From Pseudomonas syringae (lineage in GTDB: Bacteria > Pseudomonadota > Gammaproteobacteria > Pseudomonadales > Pseudomonadaceae): 58,388 nucleotides of DNA. How positions within the stretch are numbered: position 1 is the stretch's first letter; every line of letters starts with the position of its first letter. Positions 17,310 to 26,528 of this stretch are shown here, piece after piece. Location: NCBI RefSeq assembly GCF_001698815.1, contig NZ_LGSI01000022.1:1-58388 (forward strand), written 5' to 3'. The notes under the pieces are model-generated. The model was not told where the DNA came from. It did not search any database and saw only the letters and a list, made by a program, of their open reading frames with translations. The position numbers and the translations under genes were made by a program.

Positions 17310-17893
17310 TGGCCAATCCACGCCCAAAGGGCCATAACGGCCTGGGCCAACTACGTATCATTGGCGGGCAATGGGGCAGTCGCAAGCTGACTTTCCCTGA
17401 TGCTCCAGGTCTACGCCCGACACCTGATCGGGTGCGCGAAACCCTGTTCAACTGGCTGGCGACGCACATTGAAGGCGCCCGCGTGCTGGATGTGTTCACC
17501 GGCAGCGGAGCGTTGTTCTTCGAAGCGCTGTCCCGTGGCGCGAGCAAGGGCCTGGCACTGGATAACAGCGCGGCGGCCATCGCCAGCCTGCGTCAGAACC
17601 TGACCATGCTGGGCTGCACGACCGGTCAGCTGTCGCATACCGACTCGCTGCGTTACCTGGAAAACCAGGCCGCAGAGCCGTTCGATGTGGTGTTCCTCGA
17701 CCCGCCGTTCCATCAGAACCTGCTGGCCTCGGCCTGCGCTCTGCTGGAATCCCACGGCTGGCTGGCGGAAAACGCCTGGATCTACACCGAAAGCGAAACG
17801 CCGCCGTCAACGACCGGCCTGCCGGGTAGCTGGCGCCTACACCGCGAGAAAAAGGCTGGCCAGGTGTATTACGCGTTGTGGCAGCGCGGGTGA
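17309..17893 (+). CDS. rsmD: 16S rRNA (guanine-966-N2)-methyltransferase
   Basis: RsmD methylates G966 of 16S rRNA using S-adenosylmethionine. The 194-residue product shows RIIGGQWGSRKLTFPDAPGLRPTPDRVRETLFNWL, the family N-terminus, then SAM motif I VLDVFTGSGALFFEALSRGA (about 53-72) and motif IV VVFLDPPFH (DPPF). The start ATG shares its A with the TAA of the upstream M16 gene. It is the third gene of the operon. Confidence 0.95.
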   Translation: MANPRPKGHNGLGQLRIIGGQWGSRKLTFPDAPGLRPTPDRVRETLFNWLATHIEGARVLDVFTGSGALFFEALSRGASKGLALDNSAAAIASLRQNLTMLGCTTGQLSHTDSLRYLENQAAEPFDVVFLDPPFHQNLLASACALLESHGWLAENAWIYTESETPPSTTGLPGSWRLHREKKAGQVYYALWQRG

Positions 17894-17894
17894 T

Positions 17895-17980
17895 CTAGAA
17901 CCGGCTTTAGCCAGGAGGGGGCATTCGCAGCAATTGCGCTGCCAGGAATACCATCCTCCCGGCTAAAGCCGGTCCTACAG
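17895..17980. repeat. REP inverted repeat, family C
   Basis: A degenerate left arm (CCGGCTTTAGCCAG) and an intact right arm (CCGGCTAAAGCCGG before TCCTAC) lie directly after the rsmD stop. Confidence 0.8.
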
Positions 17981-18091
17981 GTGTAATGTCGCCAGCCTGT
18001 CGCAGTACCACTCAGCAAAAACCCGCTTACAGCGCACCCCACTTGTGGCAACTTACGCTTATCCAGCAACGTCACTTGCCGGAGGACGACC

Positions 18092-19108
18092 GTGATCACT
18101 CAGCTCGCAAATTCCTCGTTTGCCAACCGCTTCGTCCCCGCCTCGGGTCTGGGCAATCCACATCTGCAAACCTTGTGGGGGCCGCTGTGGCGTCGGGTCA
18201 AGCCGATGGAACGCCAGCGCGAGCGAGTCTGGCTGGATGATGGCGATTTCCTGGACCTGGACTGGTACGGCCCGCATCAACTCGACACGCCGCTGGTGCT
18301 GGTGCTGCACGGCCTGACCGGCTCGTCGAACTCGCCTTATGTGGCGGGATTGCAACAGGCGTTGGCACAGGAAGGCTGGGCCAGCGCGGCGCTGAACTGG
18401 CGCGGCTGCTCCGGCGAACCCAATCTGCTGTCACGCAGCTATCACTCCGGCGCCAGCGAAGACCTCGCTTCGGTGGTCGCCCATTTGCGCGCCCTGCGTC
18501 CATTGGCGCCGCTGTACGCCGTTGGTTATTCGCTGGGCGGCAATGTCCTGCTCAAATATCTTGGGGAGTCGGGCACCAACAGCGACTTGCTCGGTGCCGT
18601 CGCGGTGTCCGTGCCGTTCCGCCTTGACGAGTGCGCGGATCGGATCGGCATGGGCTTTTCCAAGGTTTACCAGCGGCATTTCATGCGCGAGATGCTCGCC
18701 TATATCCACGACAAACAGCGCCATTTCCAGCATGAAGGCATGAGCGAAGGCCTGGCCGAACTGGCGGCGCTGGGCTCGCTGGAAAACATGCGTACTTTCT
18801 GGGACTTCGACGGCCGGGTCACCGCCCCGCTGAACGGCTTCGTCGATGCCAAGGATTACTACCGGCGCGCTTCCAGTCGCTATTTCCTCGGAGAAATCCG
18901 CACGCCGACGCTGATTATTCAGGCCGAGGACGATCCTTTCGTCTTCAAACACAGCCTGCCCGAAGCCGATGAACTGTCGTCCAGTACGCAATTCGAGCTG
19001 CAGGCCAAAGGCGGACATGTGGGGTTTGTGGACGGATCCCTGAAAAATCCCGGTTATTACCTGGAGCGGCGCATTCCGTTGTGGCTGATGACGACGCACC
19101 GGGGATAA
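18092..19108 (+). CDS. YheT-type alpha/beta hydrolase
   Basis: A 338-residue alpha/beta hydrolase of the YheT/AB-hydrolase 4 family, related to eukaryotic ABHD1/3. It has the family start NRFVPASGLGNPHLQTLWGPLWRR, the oxyanion strand LVLVLHGLTGSSNSPYVAGL, and the nucleophile elbow YAVGYSLGGNVLLKYLGE (G-Y-S-L-G, Ser near 152). A C-terminal region LIIQAEDDPFV supplies the acid and GGHVGFVDG supplies the catalytic His. The start is the GTG at 18092 behind a good GGAGGA site. The substrate is unknown (esterase or lipase activity by family). Confidence 0.9.
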   Translation: MITQLANSSFANRFVPASGLGNPHLQTLWGPLWRRVKPMERQRERVWLDDGDFLDLDWYGPHQLDTPLVLVLHGLTGSSNSPYVAGLQQALAQEGWASAALNWRGCSGEPNLLSRSYHSGASEDLASVVAHLRALRPLAPLYAVGYSLGGNVLLKYLGESGTNSDLLGAVAVSVPFRLDECADRIGMGFSKVYQRHFMREMLAYIHDKQRHFQHEGMSEGLAELAALGSLENMRTFWDFDGRVTAPLNGFVDAKDYYRRASSRYFLGEIRTPTLIIQAEDDPFVFKHSLPEADELSSSTQFELQAKGGHVGFVDGSLKNPGYYLERRIPLWLMTTHRG

Positions 19109-19125
19109 CCCGCGTAACACCTATC

Positions 19126-19229
19126 GTTGGAGCGAGGCTTGCCCGCGAACAGGTCGACACATTTACAACATCAGAGCCCGGAAGTAAGCCTTCGCGGGCA
19201 AGGTGGATCGCCACCCCGGTCGCTCCAAC
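19126..19229. repeat. REP inverted repeat, family B, right arm carries a hairpin insertion
   Basis: The left arm is normal (GCGAGGCTTGCCCGCGA). The right arm reads TTCGCGGGCAAGGTGGATCG then CCACCCCGGTCGCTCC: after GGGCAAG a small self-complementary GGTGGATCGCCACC replaces the usual CCT. The same type of insertion recurs at 31518-31531 in a different family. Confidence 0.75.
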
Positions 19230-19282
19230 GGAGATTCTGCGTCACGTCCTGAGCTAAGATGCGCGACATAAGGAGGACCCTA

Positions 19283-20011
19283 ATGTCCCGCACTCAACTG
19301 TATCTTCAAGGCCTTCGCGACAGCGTGCCGATGATTGTCGGCATTATCCCTTTCGGTATCATTTTCGGCACTCTGGCTGGCGTGGCCGGGCTATCGCTCT
19401 GGCAGGCCGTTGGCATGTCGATGTTTGTCTACGCGGGCTCCGCGCAATTCATTGTGATCAGCCTGATGAGTGCTGGCGCCGGTGCAGTGGTCATCCTCCT
19501 GACAACCTTCATCGTCAATCTGCGCCACGTGTTGTACAGCGCCACCTTGCAGCCGCAGGTTTCCGGGTTGCCGCAACGCTGGCGGCTGTTGCTGGCGTTC
19601 TGGCTTACCGATGAAACCTTCGCCGTGGTGCAGCGTTTCTACCTCGTACACGGCCGCACGCCGCTGGCGCATTGGTATTGGCTGGGCGTTGCCAGCGCGC
19701 TGTATGCCAGTTGGGTGCTCAGTTCGCTGGTGGGCGTGTTGTTCGGGCAAGCCGTGCCGGACATGGCTAGCTGGGGACTGGAATTTGCCATGCTCGCCAC
19801 CTTCATCGGCATTGTCGTGCCGTTATTGCGCAACCAACCGCAAATTGCCGCCGCGCTCGCCGCTGGGGCGGTGGCGCTGATGACTTACGCCTGGCCCTAC
19901 AAGCTCGGGCTGATGGCCGCGGCTTTCAGCGGTATTGCGGTGGGGGTGATTCTGGAGCGGCTGCGGGCAGCGGCCGGCCCTGAAAGTACGACGAAGGAGG
20001 TTCGCTCATGA
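19283..20011 (+). CDS. azlC: AzlC family branched-chain amino acid exporter, large subunit
   Basis: AzlC with AzlD forms a two-subunit exporter. Relatives (BrnFE, YgaZH) export branched-chain amino acids and methionine. The 242-residue protein has the signature DSVPMIVGIIPFGIIFGTLAGVAGLSLWQAVGMS and MFVYAGSAQFIVISLM, the conserved RHVLYSATL segment, and about six to seven hydrophobic helices. The start ATG at 19283 has an AAGGAGG site seven bases upstream. An ATG eight codons earlier lacks one. It overlaps azlD by 4 bp. The substrate is inferred from the family only. Confidence 0.9.
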   Translation: MSRTQLYLQGLRDSVPMIVGIIPFGIIFGTLAGVAGLSLWQAVGMSMFVYAGSAQFIVISLMSAGAGAVVILLTTFIVNLRHVLYSATLQPQVSGLPQRWRLLLAFWLTDETFAVVQRFYLVHGRTPLAHWYWLGVASALYASWVLSSLVGVLFGQAVPDMASWGLEFAMLATFIGIVVPLLRNQPQIAAALAAGAVALMTYAWPYKLGLMAAAFSGIAVGVILERLRAAAGPESTTKEVRS

Positions 20012-20331
20012 GTTATTGGTGGCTGATCCTGACGATGGCGGCGATCACGTTTCTGATGCGCTACAGCCTGTTCGCCTGGCCGAACCTGCGCTTCCCGCCC
20101 GTGGTGCGCCAAGGCCTGCATTACGTGCCGACCGCAGTCCTGACGGCGATTGTCGTACCCGGCATGTTGCTGCCCGACGGCACTCATTGGCAGCTGAGCC
20201 TGGACAATGCTTATCTGCTGGCTGGATTGGCCTCCATTGCCATCGCCGCGCTGAGCCGCAATCTGCTGGCGACCATTGGCGGCGGGCTGCTGGTGTTTTT
20301 TCTGCTGCGCTGGGTGTTGGGGCACTTTTAA
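20008..20331 (+). CDS. azlD: AzlD family branched-chain amino acid exporter, small subunit
   Basis: A 107-residue partner of AzlC with four hydrophobic helices. It has the family features WWLILTMAAITFLMRYSLFAW, FPPVVRQGLHYVPTAVLTAIVVPGML and AALSRNLLATIGGGLLVFFLLRWVL. The ATG overlaps the azlC stop (ATGA), which implies translational coupling. Confidence 0.92.
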   Translation: MSYWWLILTMAAITFLMRYSLFAWPNLRFPPVVRQGLHYVPTAVLTAIVVPGMLLPDGTHWQLSLDNAYLLAGLASIAIAALSRNLLATIGGGLLVFFLLRWVLGHF

Positions 20332-20364
20332 TCAACCCCGGATTATTTGCGGGCAATACATGCC

Positions 20365-20453
20365 GTAGGACCGGCTTCAGCCGGGAGAAGCCCGTCCAAT
20401 CGCAGCAGTTGCGGCTTCAGACTTCTCGCCCTCCCGGCTAAAGCCGGTCCTAC
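20365..20453. repeat. REP inverted repeat, family C
   Basis: The arm cores CCGGCTTCAGCCGG and CCGGCTAAAGCCGG are flanked by GTAGGA and TCCTAC. It lies between the convergent azlD and sulfurtransferase genes. Confidence 0.85.
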
Positions 20454-20484
20454 AGATCCAATGTTTGCTGCAATAGACGCGATG

Positions 20485-21342
20485 TCAGGCGGCGCCAGTC
20501 GCCACTTCGCGCTTTGGATCGGTAATCCACTCGCTCCACGACCCGGCGTACAACTTCCCCAGCGGATAACCGGCCAGGCACAGCGAGAAGAGGTTATGGC
20601 AAGCGGTTACGCCCGAGCCGCAATAGGCGACGAGCTTCTCAGGCGCGCGACCTTGCAGCTTGGCGGCGAAGCGTTGCTTGAGCTGCTCGGGACTCAGAAA
20701 GCGTCCGTCCGGCCCGAGGTTTTCGTTGAACGCCGCACACTGCGCGCCCGGAATATGCCCGGCAACCGGGTCAATGGGTTCGACTTCACCCCGGAAACGC
20801 GCCTCGGCGCGGGCATCGATCAACGTCATGTCCGGATTGCCCAATCTCGCCTGCAGATGCTCGGCGTCGATCAGCAACGACTTGTCCGGCTGTCCGTTGA
20901 AATGACCGACTTTTTTATCCGGTGCATCAAGACTCAACGGCAAGCCCGCCGCATGCCAGGCTTTCAGCCCGCCATCGAGAATGAACACGCCATCACGTTT
21001 GCCCAGCCAGGCCAGCAGCCACCACGCGCGGGCGGCGAATGCACCCGGACCATCGTCGTAAAGGACGACGTCGCTGTCGGCGTTAACGCCCAGCACCTGC
21101 AAACGCTGCACCAGTGCCTGAGGATTCGGCAACGGATGGCGACCGGTTTTGCCCTTGCTGACCGGCCCGCTGAGGTCGCGCTCCAGGTCTGCAAAACAGG
21201 CGCCTGCAATGTGCCCTTCGGCGTAGCTGCGCTGCCCATATTCCGGGTCTTCGAGGGCGAAGCGGCAATCGAGAATTACCAGCCCGCCTTTCTCCTGGCG
21301 CTCGGCCAGTTGAAGTGGGCTGATCAGTTGCGCGATAGACAT
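20485..21342 (-). CDS. sseA: 3-mercaptopyruvate/thiosulfate sulfurtransferase (two-rhodanese type)
   Basis: A 285-residue tandem rhodanese protein: an inactive N-terminal domain (about 1-140, with LDCRFALEDPEYG and GHIAGACF) and a catalytic C-terminal domain (about 155-285). The active-site loop is CGSGVTACHN, with Cys241. The CG[SA]GVTA loop is typical of mercaptopyruvate sulfurtransferases, while thiosulfate rhodaneses usually have CRxGx[RT]. The start is the ATG at 21342 with an AAGGAG site. It lies 52 bp downstream of the TetR gene on the same strand. Confidence 0.88.
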   Translation of the reverse strand: MSIAQLISPLQLAERQEKGGLVILDCRFALEDPEYGQRSYAEGHIAGACFADLERDLSGPVSKGKTGRHPLPNPQALVQRLQVLGVNADSDVVLYDDGPGAFAARAWWLLAWLGKRDGVFILDGGLKAWHAAGLPLSLDAPDKKVGHFNGQPDKSLLIDAEHLQARLGNPDMTLIDARAEARFRGEVEPIDPVAGHIPGAQCAAFNENLGPDGRFLSPEQLKQRFAAKLQGRAPEKLVAYCGSGVTACHNLFSLCLAGYPLGKLYAGSWSEWITDPKREVATGAA

Positions 21343-21394
21343 GACTGGCTCCTTAAATTGTTCATTATTTGATCGAAACCTGGAAAGCCGTGAA

Positions 21395-22066
21395 TCAAAC
21401 CGTTTGTGCCAGCGCCTCGTGCAGCGGCACATAGAACTCTGAACACAGGGCGCTCACTTCATCGCGCGCCTGAGCAGTGACATAGCCGAGTTCCAGCATC
21501 AACACCTGGTAAACCCCGCGCCGCATGGCGTTTTCGTTCAAATGACTGCTGTTCTCCCGGGTTGTGCAGAGAAAACGCACCCAGGACGTCAGGATGATCC
21601 AGGTATTGAGGGTCAGCGACTCGATCTGCACCTCATCCATATCCAGAATGCCAGCCTCGACAAAACCGCCATAGATCGCCATGGCCTGGATCAAGCAATG
21701 CTGGGAAAAACGCCGATAGCGGTCGGCAAGCTCCGGATCGGTGTCGAGCAAGTGCTCCAGATCGCGATGCAGGAAACGATAGCGCCACATGCCGTCGAGT
21801 ATTTCCAGCAGGTAATAACGCTTGTCTTCTACGGTTGGCAATCGCCCGCGAGGTGGACGCAGAAAGGTGTTTACCAACGTCTCGTATTCGCTGAACAGCT
21901 CGGCGATGATCGCCTGCTTGTTGGGGAAGTGGTAGTACAGATTGCCCGGCGAAATCTCCATGTGCGCAGCGATGTGATTGGTGCTCACACTGCGCTCGCC
22001 CTGCAGATTGAACAGCTCAAGGCTGTTCTGCACGATGCGTTCACGGGTCTTGATGCGTGGGGCCAT
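21395..22066 (-). CDS. TetR family transcriptional regulator
   Basis: A 223-residue repressor-type protein. The N-terminal HTH reads KTRERIVQNSLELFNLQGERSVSTNHIAAHMEISPGNLYYHFPNKQAIIAELF (about 6-58), a textbook TetR domain. The remainder is a helical ligand-binding region. It is divergent from the aldehyde dehydrogenase gene with a 165-bp intergenic region that contains a TAGAG-N6-CTCTA dyad over a promoter-like sequence. It probably represses the dehydrogenase gene, and possibly itself, in response to an aldehyde or aromatic ligand (inference from context). Confidence 0.9.
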   Translation of the reverse strand: MAPRIKTRERIVQNSLELFNLQGERSVSTNHIAAHMEISPGNLYYHFPNKQAIIAELFSEYETLVNTFLRPPRGRLPTVEDKRYYLLEILDGMWRYRFLHRDLEHLLDTDPELADRYRRFSQHCLIQAMAIYGGFVEAGILDMDEVQIESLTLNTWIILTSWVRFLCTTRENSSHLNENAMRRGVYQVLMLELGYVTAQARDEVSALCSEFYVPLHEALAQTV

Positions 22067-22171
22067 GCTCAGCTCGGTCGCTCGGGTGTTATTGGAATGA
22101 GACGGATGTTAACGCAAGTGCTGCCCGATCGCTGCCCCGCGGGGCTGGTGAATGTCTGCACAAGGTACAAA

Positions 22172-22200
22172 TTGACTTTATAGAGCAACCACTCTAAAAC
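22172..22200 (+). promoter_or_regulatory. Promoter-like element with candidate TetR operator upstream of the aldehyde dehydrogenase
   Basis: A -35-like TTGACT (22172-22177) and a weak -10 TAAAAC (22195-22200) are spaced by 17 bp. Between them lies the dyad TAGAGCAACCACTCTA (22181-22196, five-base perfect arms). Binding there would block the promoter. The neighbouring TetR gene is the obvious candidate binder. Confidence 0.45.
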
Positions 22201-22231
22201 CGGAGCATAACGTCGATTAAGGAAGTCGCGC

Positions 22232-23662
22232 ATGTCTGCCGAACCCGCCTGGAAGCACGCAACGCAACAGCCGCTCAGCGAACTGGATCGGGTGCTCGCA
22301 CTTCAGCGCAAGGCCTTCGCCGCTAATCCCATGCCGGCCGTCGGCCAGCGCCGGCAATGGCTCAGCAACCTGCGCGAGGTGCTCAGCGCCGAGCGGGAAG
22401 CGCTGATCACAGCGATCAGCAGCGATTTCAGTCACCGCAGTGCCGATGAAACCCTGCTCGCCGAACTGATGCCCAGCCTGATGGGCATCGAAGACGCGCG
22501 CAAGAATCTGCAGAAATGGATGAAACCGGCGCGGCGCAAGGTCGGCCTGGCCTTTCAGCCGGCGTCGGCGAAGGTCGTGCATCAGCCGCTGGGCGTGGTT
22601 GGGGTCATCGTGCCGTGGAATTACCCGCTGTTTCTTGCAGTGGGGCCGATGATCGGCGCGCTGGCGGCTGGCAATCGGGTGATGCTCAAGCTCAGCGAGT
22701 CGACGCCCGCTACCGGTGAACTGCTCAAGCGGCTGTTTGCACAAGTATTCCCGGAAGATCTGGTCGCGGTGGTGCTGGGCGAGGCCGAGGTCGGCATCGA
22801 GTTTTCCAGGTTGGCGTTCGATCACTTGTTGTTCACCGGCTCGACCAGTATCGGCAGGCAGGTAATGCGCGCTGCCGCTGAAAATCTCACGCCGGTGACG
22901 CTGGAACTGGGCGGCAAGTCGCCGGCTATCGTTTCCGCTGACGTGCCGCTCAAGGATGCTGCCGAACGGATCGCCTTCGGCAAGACTTTGAACGCCGGGC
23001 AAACCTGTGTCGCGCCGGATTACGTGCTGGTGCCGGAAGATCGTGTCGAGGGTTTCGTCGAAGCTTACCGGCAAGCAGTGCTCGGGTTTTATCCGACGCT
23101 GACCGACAACCCGGATTACACGGCAATCATCAATCAGCAACAACTGACGCGCCTTACCGGCTACCTCGAAGACGCCACTACCAAAGGCGCCAGGGTAATT
23201 GCGCTGTACGACCGGGGCCAGGACCGGCGCATGCCGTTCAGCCTGTTGCTCAATGTCAGCGACGACATGCTGGTCATGCAGGATGAAATCTTCGGGCCAT
23301 TGCTGCCGATCGTGCCGTACAACCGCATCGATCAGGCATTTGCCTACATCAATCAGCGCCCTCGCCCGCTGGCTTTGTATTACTTCGGCTACAACAAGGC
23401 CGAACAACAGCGCGTACTGGAACAAACGCATTCCGGTGGCGTTTGTCTAAACGACACGCTGCTGCATGTCGCCCAGGACGACTTGCCTTTCGGCGGCGTC
23501 GGCCCTTCCGGCATGGGCCATTATCATGGTCGCGAAGGGTTTCTGACGTTCAGCAAGGCCAAGGGCGTGTTCATCAAGCAGCGCTTCAACGCCGCCCGGC
23601 TGATCTATCCGCCCTATGGCAAGGCGATTCAACGGTTGGTGTATCGGTTGTTTATTCGGTGA
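22232..23662 (+). CDS. calB: Coniferyl aldehyde dehydrogenase-like enzyme
   Basis: A 476-residue class 3-like aldehyde dehydrogenase. In Pseudomonas sp. HR199 the close relative CalB oxidises coniferyl aldehyde to ferulate. Features are GVVGVIVPWNYPLFLAVGPMIGALAAGNRVMLKLSE (NAD-binding and Asn region), FTGSTSIGRQVM, LELGGKSPAIV with the catalytic Glu, and GKTLNAGQTCVAPDYVLV with the catalytic Cys (about 253). The C-terminal PPYGKAIQRLVYRLFIR is typical of membrane-associated ALDH3-type enzymes. The start is the ATG at 22232 with an AAGGAAG site. It is divergent from its likely TetR regulator. A general long-chain or aromatic aldehyde substrate is equally possible. Confidence 0.85.
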   Translation: MSAEPAWKHATQQPLSELDRVLALQRKAFAANPMPAVGQRRQWLSNLREVLSAEREALITAISSDFSHRSADETLLAELMPSLMGIEDARKNLQKWMKPARRKVGLAFQPASAKVVHQPLGVVGVIVPWNYPLFLAVGPMIGALAAGNRVMLKLSESTPATGELLKRLFAQVFPEDLVAVVLGEAEVGIEFSRLAFDHLLFTGSTSIGRQVMRAAAENLTPVTLELGGKSPAIVSADVPLKDAAERIAFGKTLNAGQTCVAPDYVLVPEDRVEGFVEAYRQAVLGFYPTLTDNPDYTAIINQQQLTRLTGYLEDATTKGARVIALYDRGQDRRMPFSLLLNVSDDMLVMQDEIFGPLLPIVPYNRIDQAFAYINQRPRPLALYYFGYNKAEQQRVLEQTHSGGVCLNDTLLHVAQDDLPFGGVGPSGMGHYHGREGFLTFSKAKGVFIKQRFNAARLIYPPYGKAIQRLVYRLFIR

Positions 23663-23683
23663 GTGCTGAGGCAGCCCTTACCC

Positions 23684-23761
23684 TGTTGGAGCGAGGCTTG
23701 CTGTAGGACCGGCTTTAGCCGGGAGGGCAATTGATGCTCTCGCGACTAAAGTCGCTCCTAC
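23684..23761. repeat. Composite REP: truncated family B arm abutting a family C unit
   Basis: GTTGGAGCGAGGCTTG (family B, cut after the half-site) is followed at once by CTGTAGGACCGGCTTTAGCC (family C left arm). The right arm core is GCGACTAAAGTCGC, differing from family C at the outer bases. It looks like one REP inserted in or recombined with another. Confidence 0.75.
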
Positions 23762-23821
23762 GGGTCATCTAACCCTCGCGCGACATCAACTTTTCAAGGG
23801 CAATACGACCTTTGCCTCTGA

Positions 23822-24373
<552 letters not shown>

Positions 24374-24413
24374 GCTCTTTATCGGCAACGCCAGGGTGCA
24401 TCGAATCTACTAA

Positions 24414-24728
<315 letters not shown>

Positions 24729-24792
24729 TACCGGCATCCGAGTCCTCGCCGAAACCGGGCTGTTCAGCCTGTCGACCAAAAGCGAGCCCCGC

Positions 24793-26520
24793 ATGATTCC
24801 AACGCAACAGTTGCAGCACTATTTGTCGAGCGCACTATTTGCCCTGTGCTTGCTTACCGCACACGTTGTCCTTGCCGCAGAGTCGACCCCATCTGCACAA
24901 CACGCCGCCATTGCCAGCCCACACCCTGAAGCCACCGCCGCCGGTCGGGAAATCATGGTTGCGGGCGGTAATGCCTTCGACGCGGCCGTGGCCGTCAGCG
25001 CGGCATTGGCGGTGGTTGAACCCTACGGGTCCGGTTTGGGCGGCGGCGGGTTTTTCCTGCTGCGCCAGAGCGGTGAACGGCCTCGCTATATTTTTCTCGA
25101 TGCTCGGGAAAAAGCGCCACTGAAGGCCACCTACGACCTGTACCGCCGTGACGGCAAAATCCAGCCTTCTCTGTCGCTCAACGGCCCTCTGGCCGCAGCA
25201 ATACCCGGCTTGCCCGCAGCGCTGGTGGAGTTGGCCGAACGTTACGGCAAGCTTCCGCTGAGCATCTCCATGGCGCCGGCCGTTCGCCTGGCTTACCAAG
25301 GTTTCGCCGTCGATTCGATCTATCGGCAGCGCGCCACGGCACGTCTGTCCGCGCTGCGCGACGATCCGGAAAGCGCGCGACTGTTTCTGCGGCGCGGTGA
25401 AGTGCCAGCGCTGGGTGAAATCATCAAGCAGCCGGAACTGGGCGCAACGCTGAACCGCCTGGCGGATCGTGGCCGCGAAGGTTTCTATAACGGGCTGACC
25501 GCGCAATCGCTGATCAGCGGTGTACGCGCGGCAGGCGGGATCTGGTGCCTGGATGACATGGACCGCTACCGGGTTGTCACTCGCGAACCGCTGCGCTTCA
25601 AGCTGGACGATAAACGCGAGCTGATCAGCGCACCACCACCTTCGGCTGGCGGCATTGCCCTGGCCCAGAGCCTGACAATGCTCGGGCAATTGCCGTGGCG
25701 CGACGCCGACAAGGTGCAGCGTGCCCATTACGTGGTGGAAGTGCTGCGCCGCGCGTATCGCGATCGGGGCTTGCTTGGCGATCCAGATTTTGTCGCCAAT
25801 CCCGTCAGCCATTTGCTGGACCGGGAATACCTGACGCAAATGGCCAGCAGCATCTCCCCGCGCGATGCCACGCCCAGCAGCAGCCTGCGGCCATCGCCGC
25901 TATGGCGCGAGGGTGAACACACGACGCACTTCGCAACGCTGGACCGCGACGGCAACGCGGTGGCGGCCACGCTGTCAGTGAACCTGCCGTTTGGTTCGGC
26001 CTTCACAGCACCGGGCACAGGCGTGGTCTTGAACGATGAGATGGACGACTTTGCCGCCGACCCGCGAGGCAGCAATGCTTATGGGCTGGCGGGCAGTCAG
26101 GCCAACTCCATTGCGGCCGGCAAGCGGCCGCTGTCGAGCATGAGCCCGAGCTTCATTGAAAGTCCGACTGAATTCACCGCCTTCGGTACCCCCGGCGGCA
26201 GCCGAATCCCGAGCATGGTATTGCTGTCGATGCTGCAATACCTGGACGGCCAGCCCATCGCGACCTGGCCTGCGGTGCCGCGCTATCACCATCAATATCT
26301 GCCTGACGTCGTCGAACACGAACCGGGCGCGTTCAGCACCGGGGAAATGATTGATCTGCAGGCGCGCGGCTACACGCTCAAGGACATCAAGCATGTCTAT
26401 GGCAATCAGCAGGTGGTGTTCTGGCACAAGGACAGCGGCAAGGTCGAAGCCGCGAGTGATCCTCGCGGGCTGGGGGTTTCGCAGCAATTCGATCCGAGGG
26501 TCTGGGAAGTTTCGCCCTGA
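24793..26520 (+). CDS. ggt: Periplasmic gamma-glutamyltranspeptidase
   Basis: GGT cleaves the gamma-glutamyl bond of glutathione and transfers or hydrolyses the glutamyl group in the periplasm. The 575-residue precursor has a signal peptide (about 10-29, ALFALCLLTAHVVLA). It also has ANAFDAAVAVSAALAVVEPYGSGLGGGGFFLL-like substrate-site elements and the autoprocessing site EGEHTTHFATLDRDGNAVA. Thr377 there would become the N-terminal nucleophile of the small subunit. PLSSMSPSF near 455 forms the oxyanion region. Length and motifs indicate a functional Ntn hydrolase. Its stop is only 8 bp from the convergent next gene. Confidence 0.95.
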   Translation: MIPTQQLQHYLSSALFALCLLTAHVVLAAESTPSAQHAAIASPHPEATAAGREIMVAGGNAFDAAVAVSAALAVVEPYGSGLGGGGFFLLRQSGERPRYIFLDAREKAPLKATYDLYRRDGKIQPSLSLNGPLAAAIPGLPAALVELAERYGKLPLSISMAPAVRLAYQGFAVDSIYRQRATARLSALRDDPESARLFLRRGEVPALGEIIKQPELGATLNRLADRGREGFYNGLTAQSLISGVRAAGGIWCLDDMDRYRVVTREPLRFKLDDKRELISAPPPSAGGIALAQSLTMLGQLPWRDADKVQRAHYVVEVLRRAYRDRGLLGDPDFVANPVSHLLDREYLTQMASSISPRDATPSSSLRPSPLWREGEHTTHFATLDRDGNAVAATLSVNLPFGSAFTAPGTGVVLNDEMDDFAADPRGSNAYGLAGSQANSIAAGKRPLSSMSPSFIESPTEFTAFGTPGGSRIPSMVLLSMLQYLDGQPIATWPAVPRYHHQYLPDVVEHEPGAFSTGEMIDLQARGYTLKDIKHVYGNQQVVFWHKDSGKVEAASDPRGLGVSQQFDPRVWEVSP

Positions 26521-26528
26521 CTTCCAGG

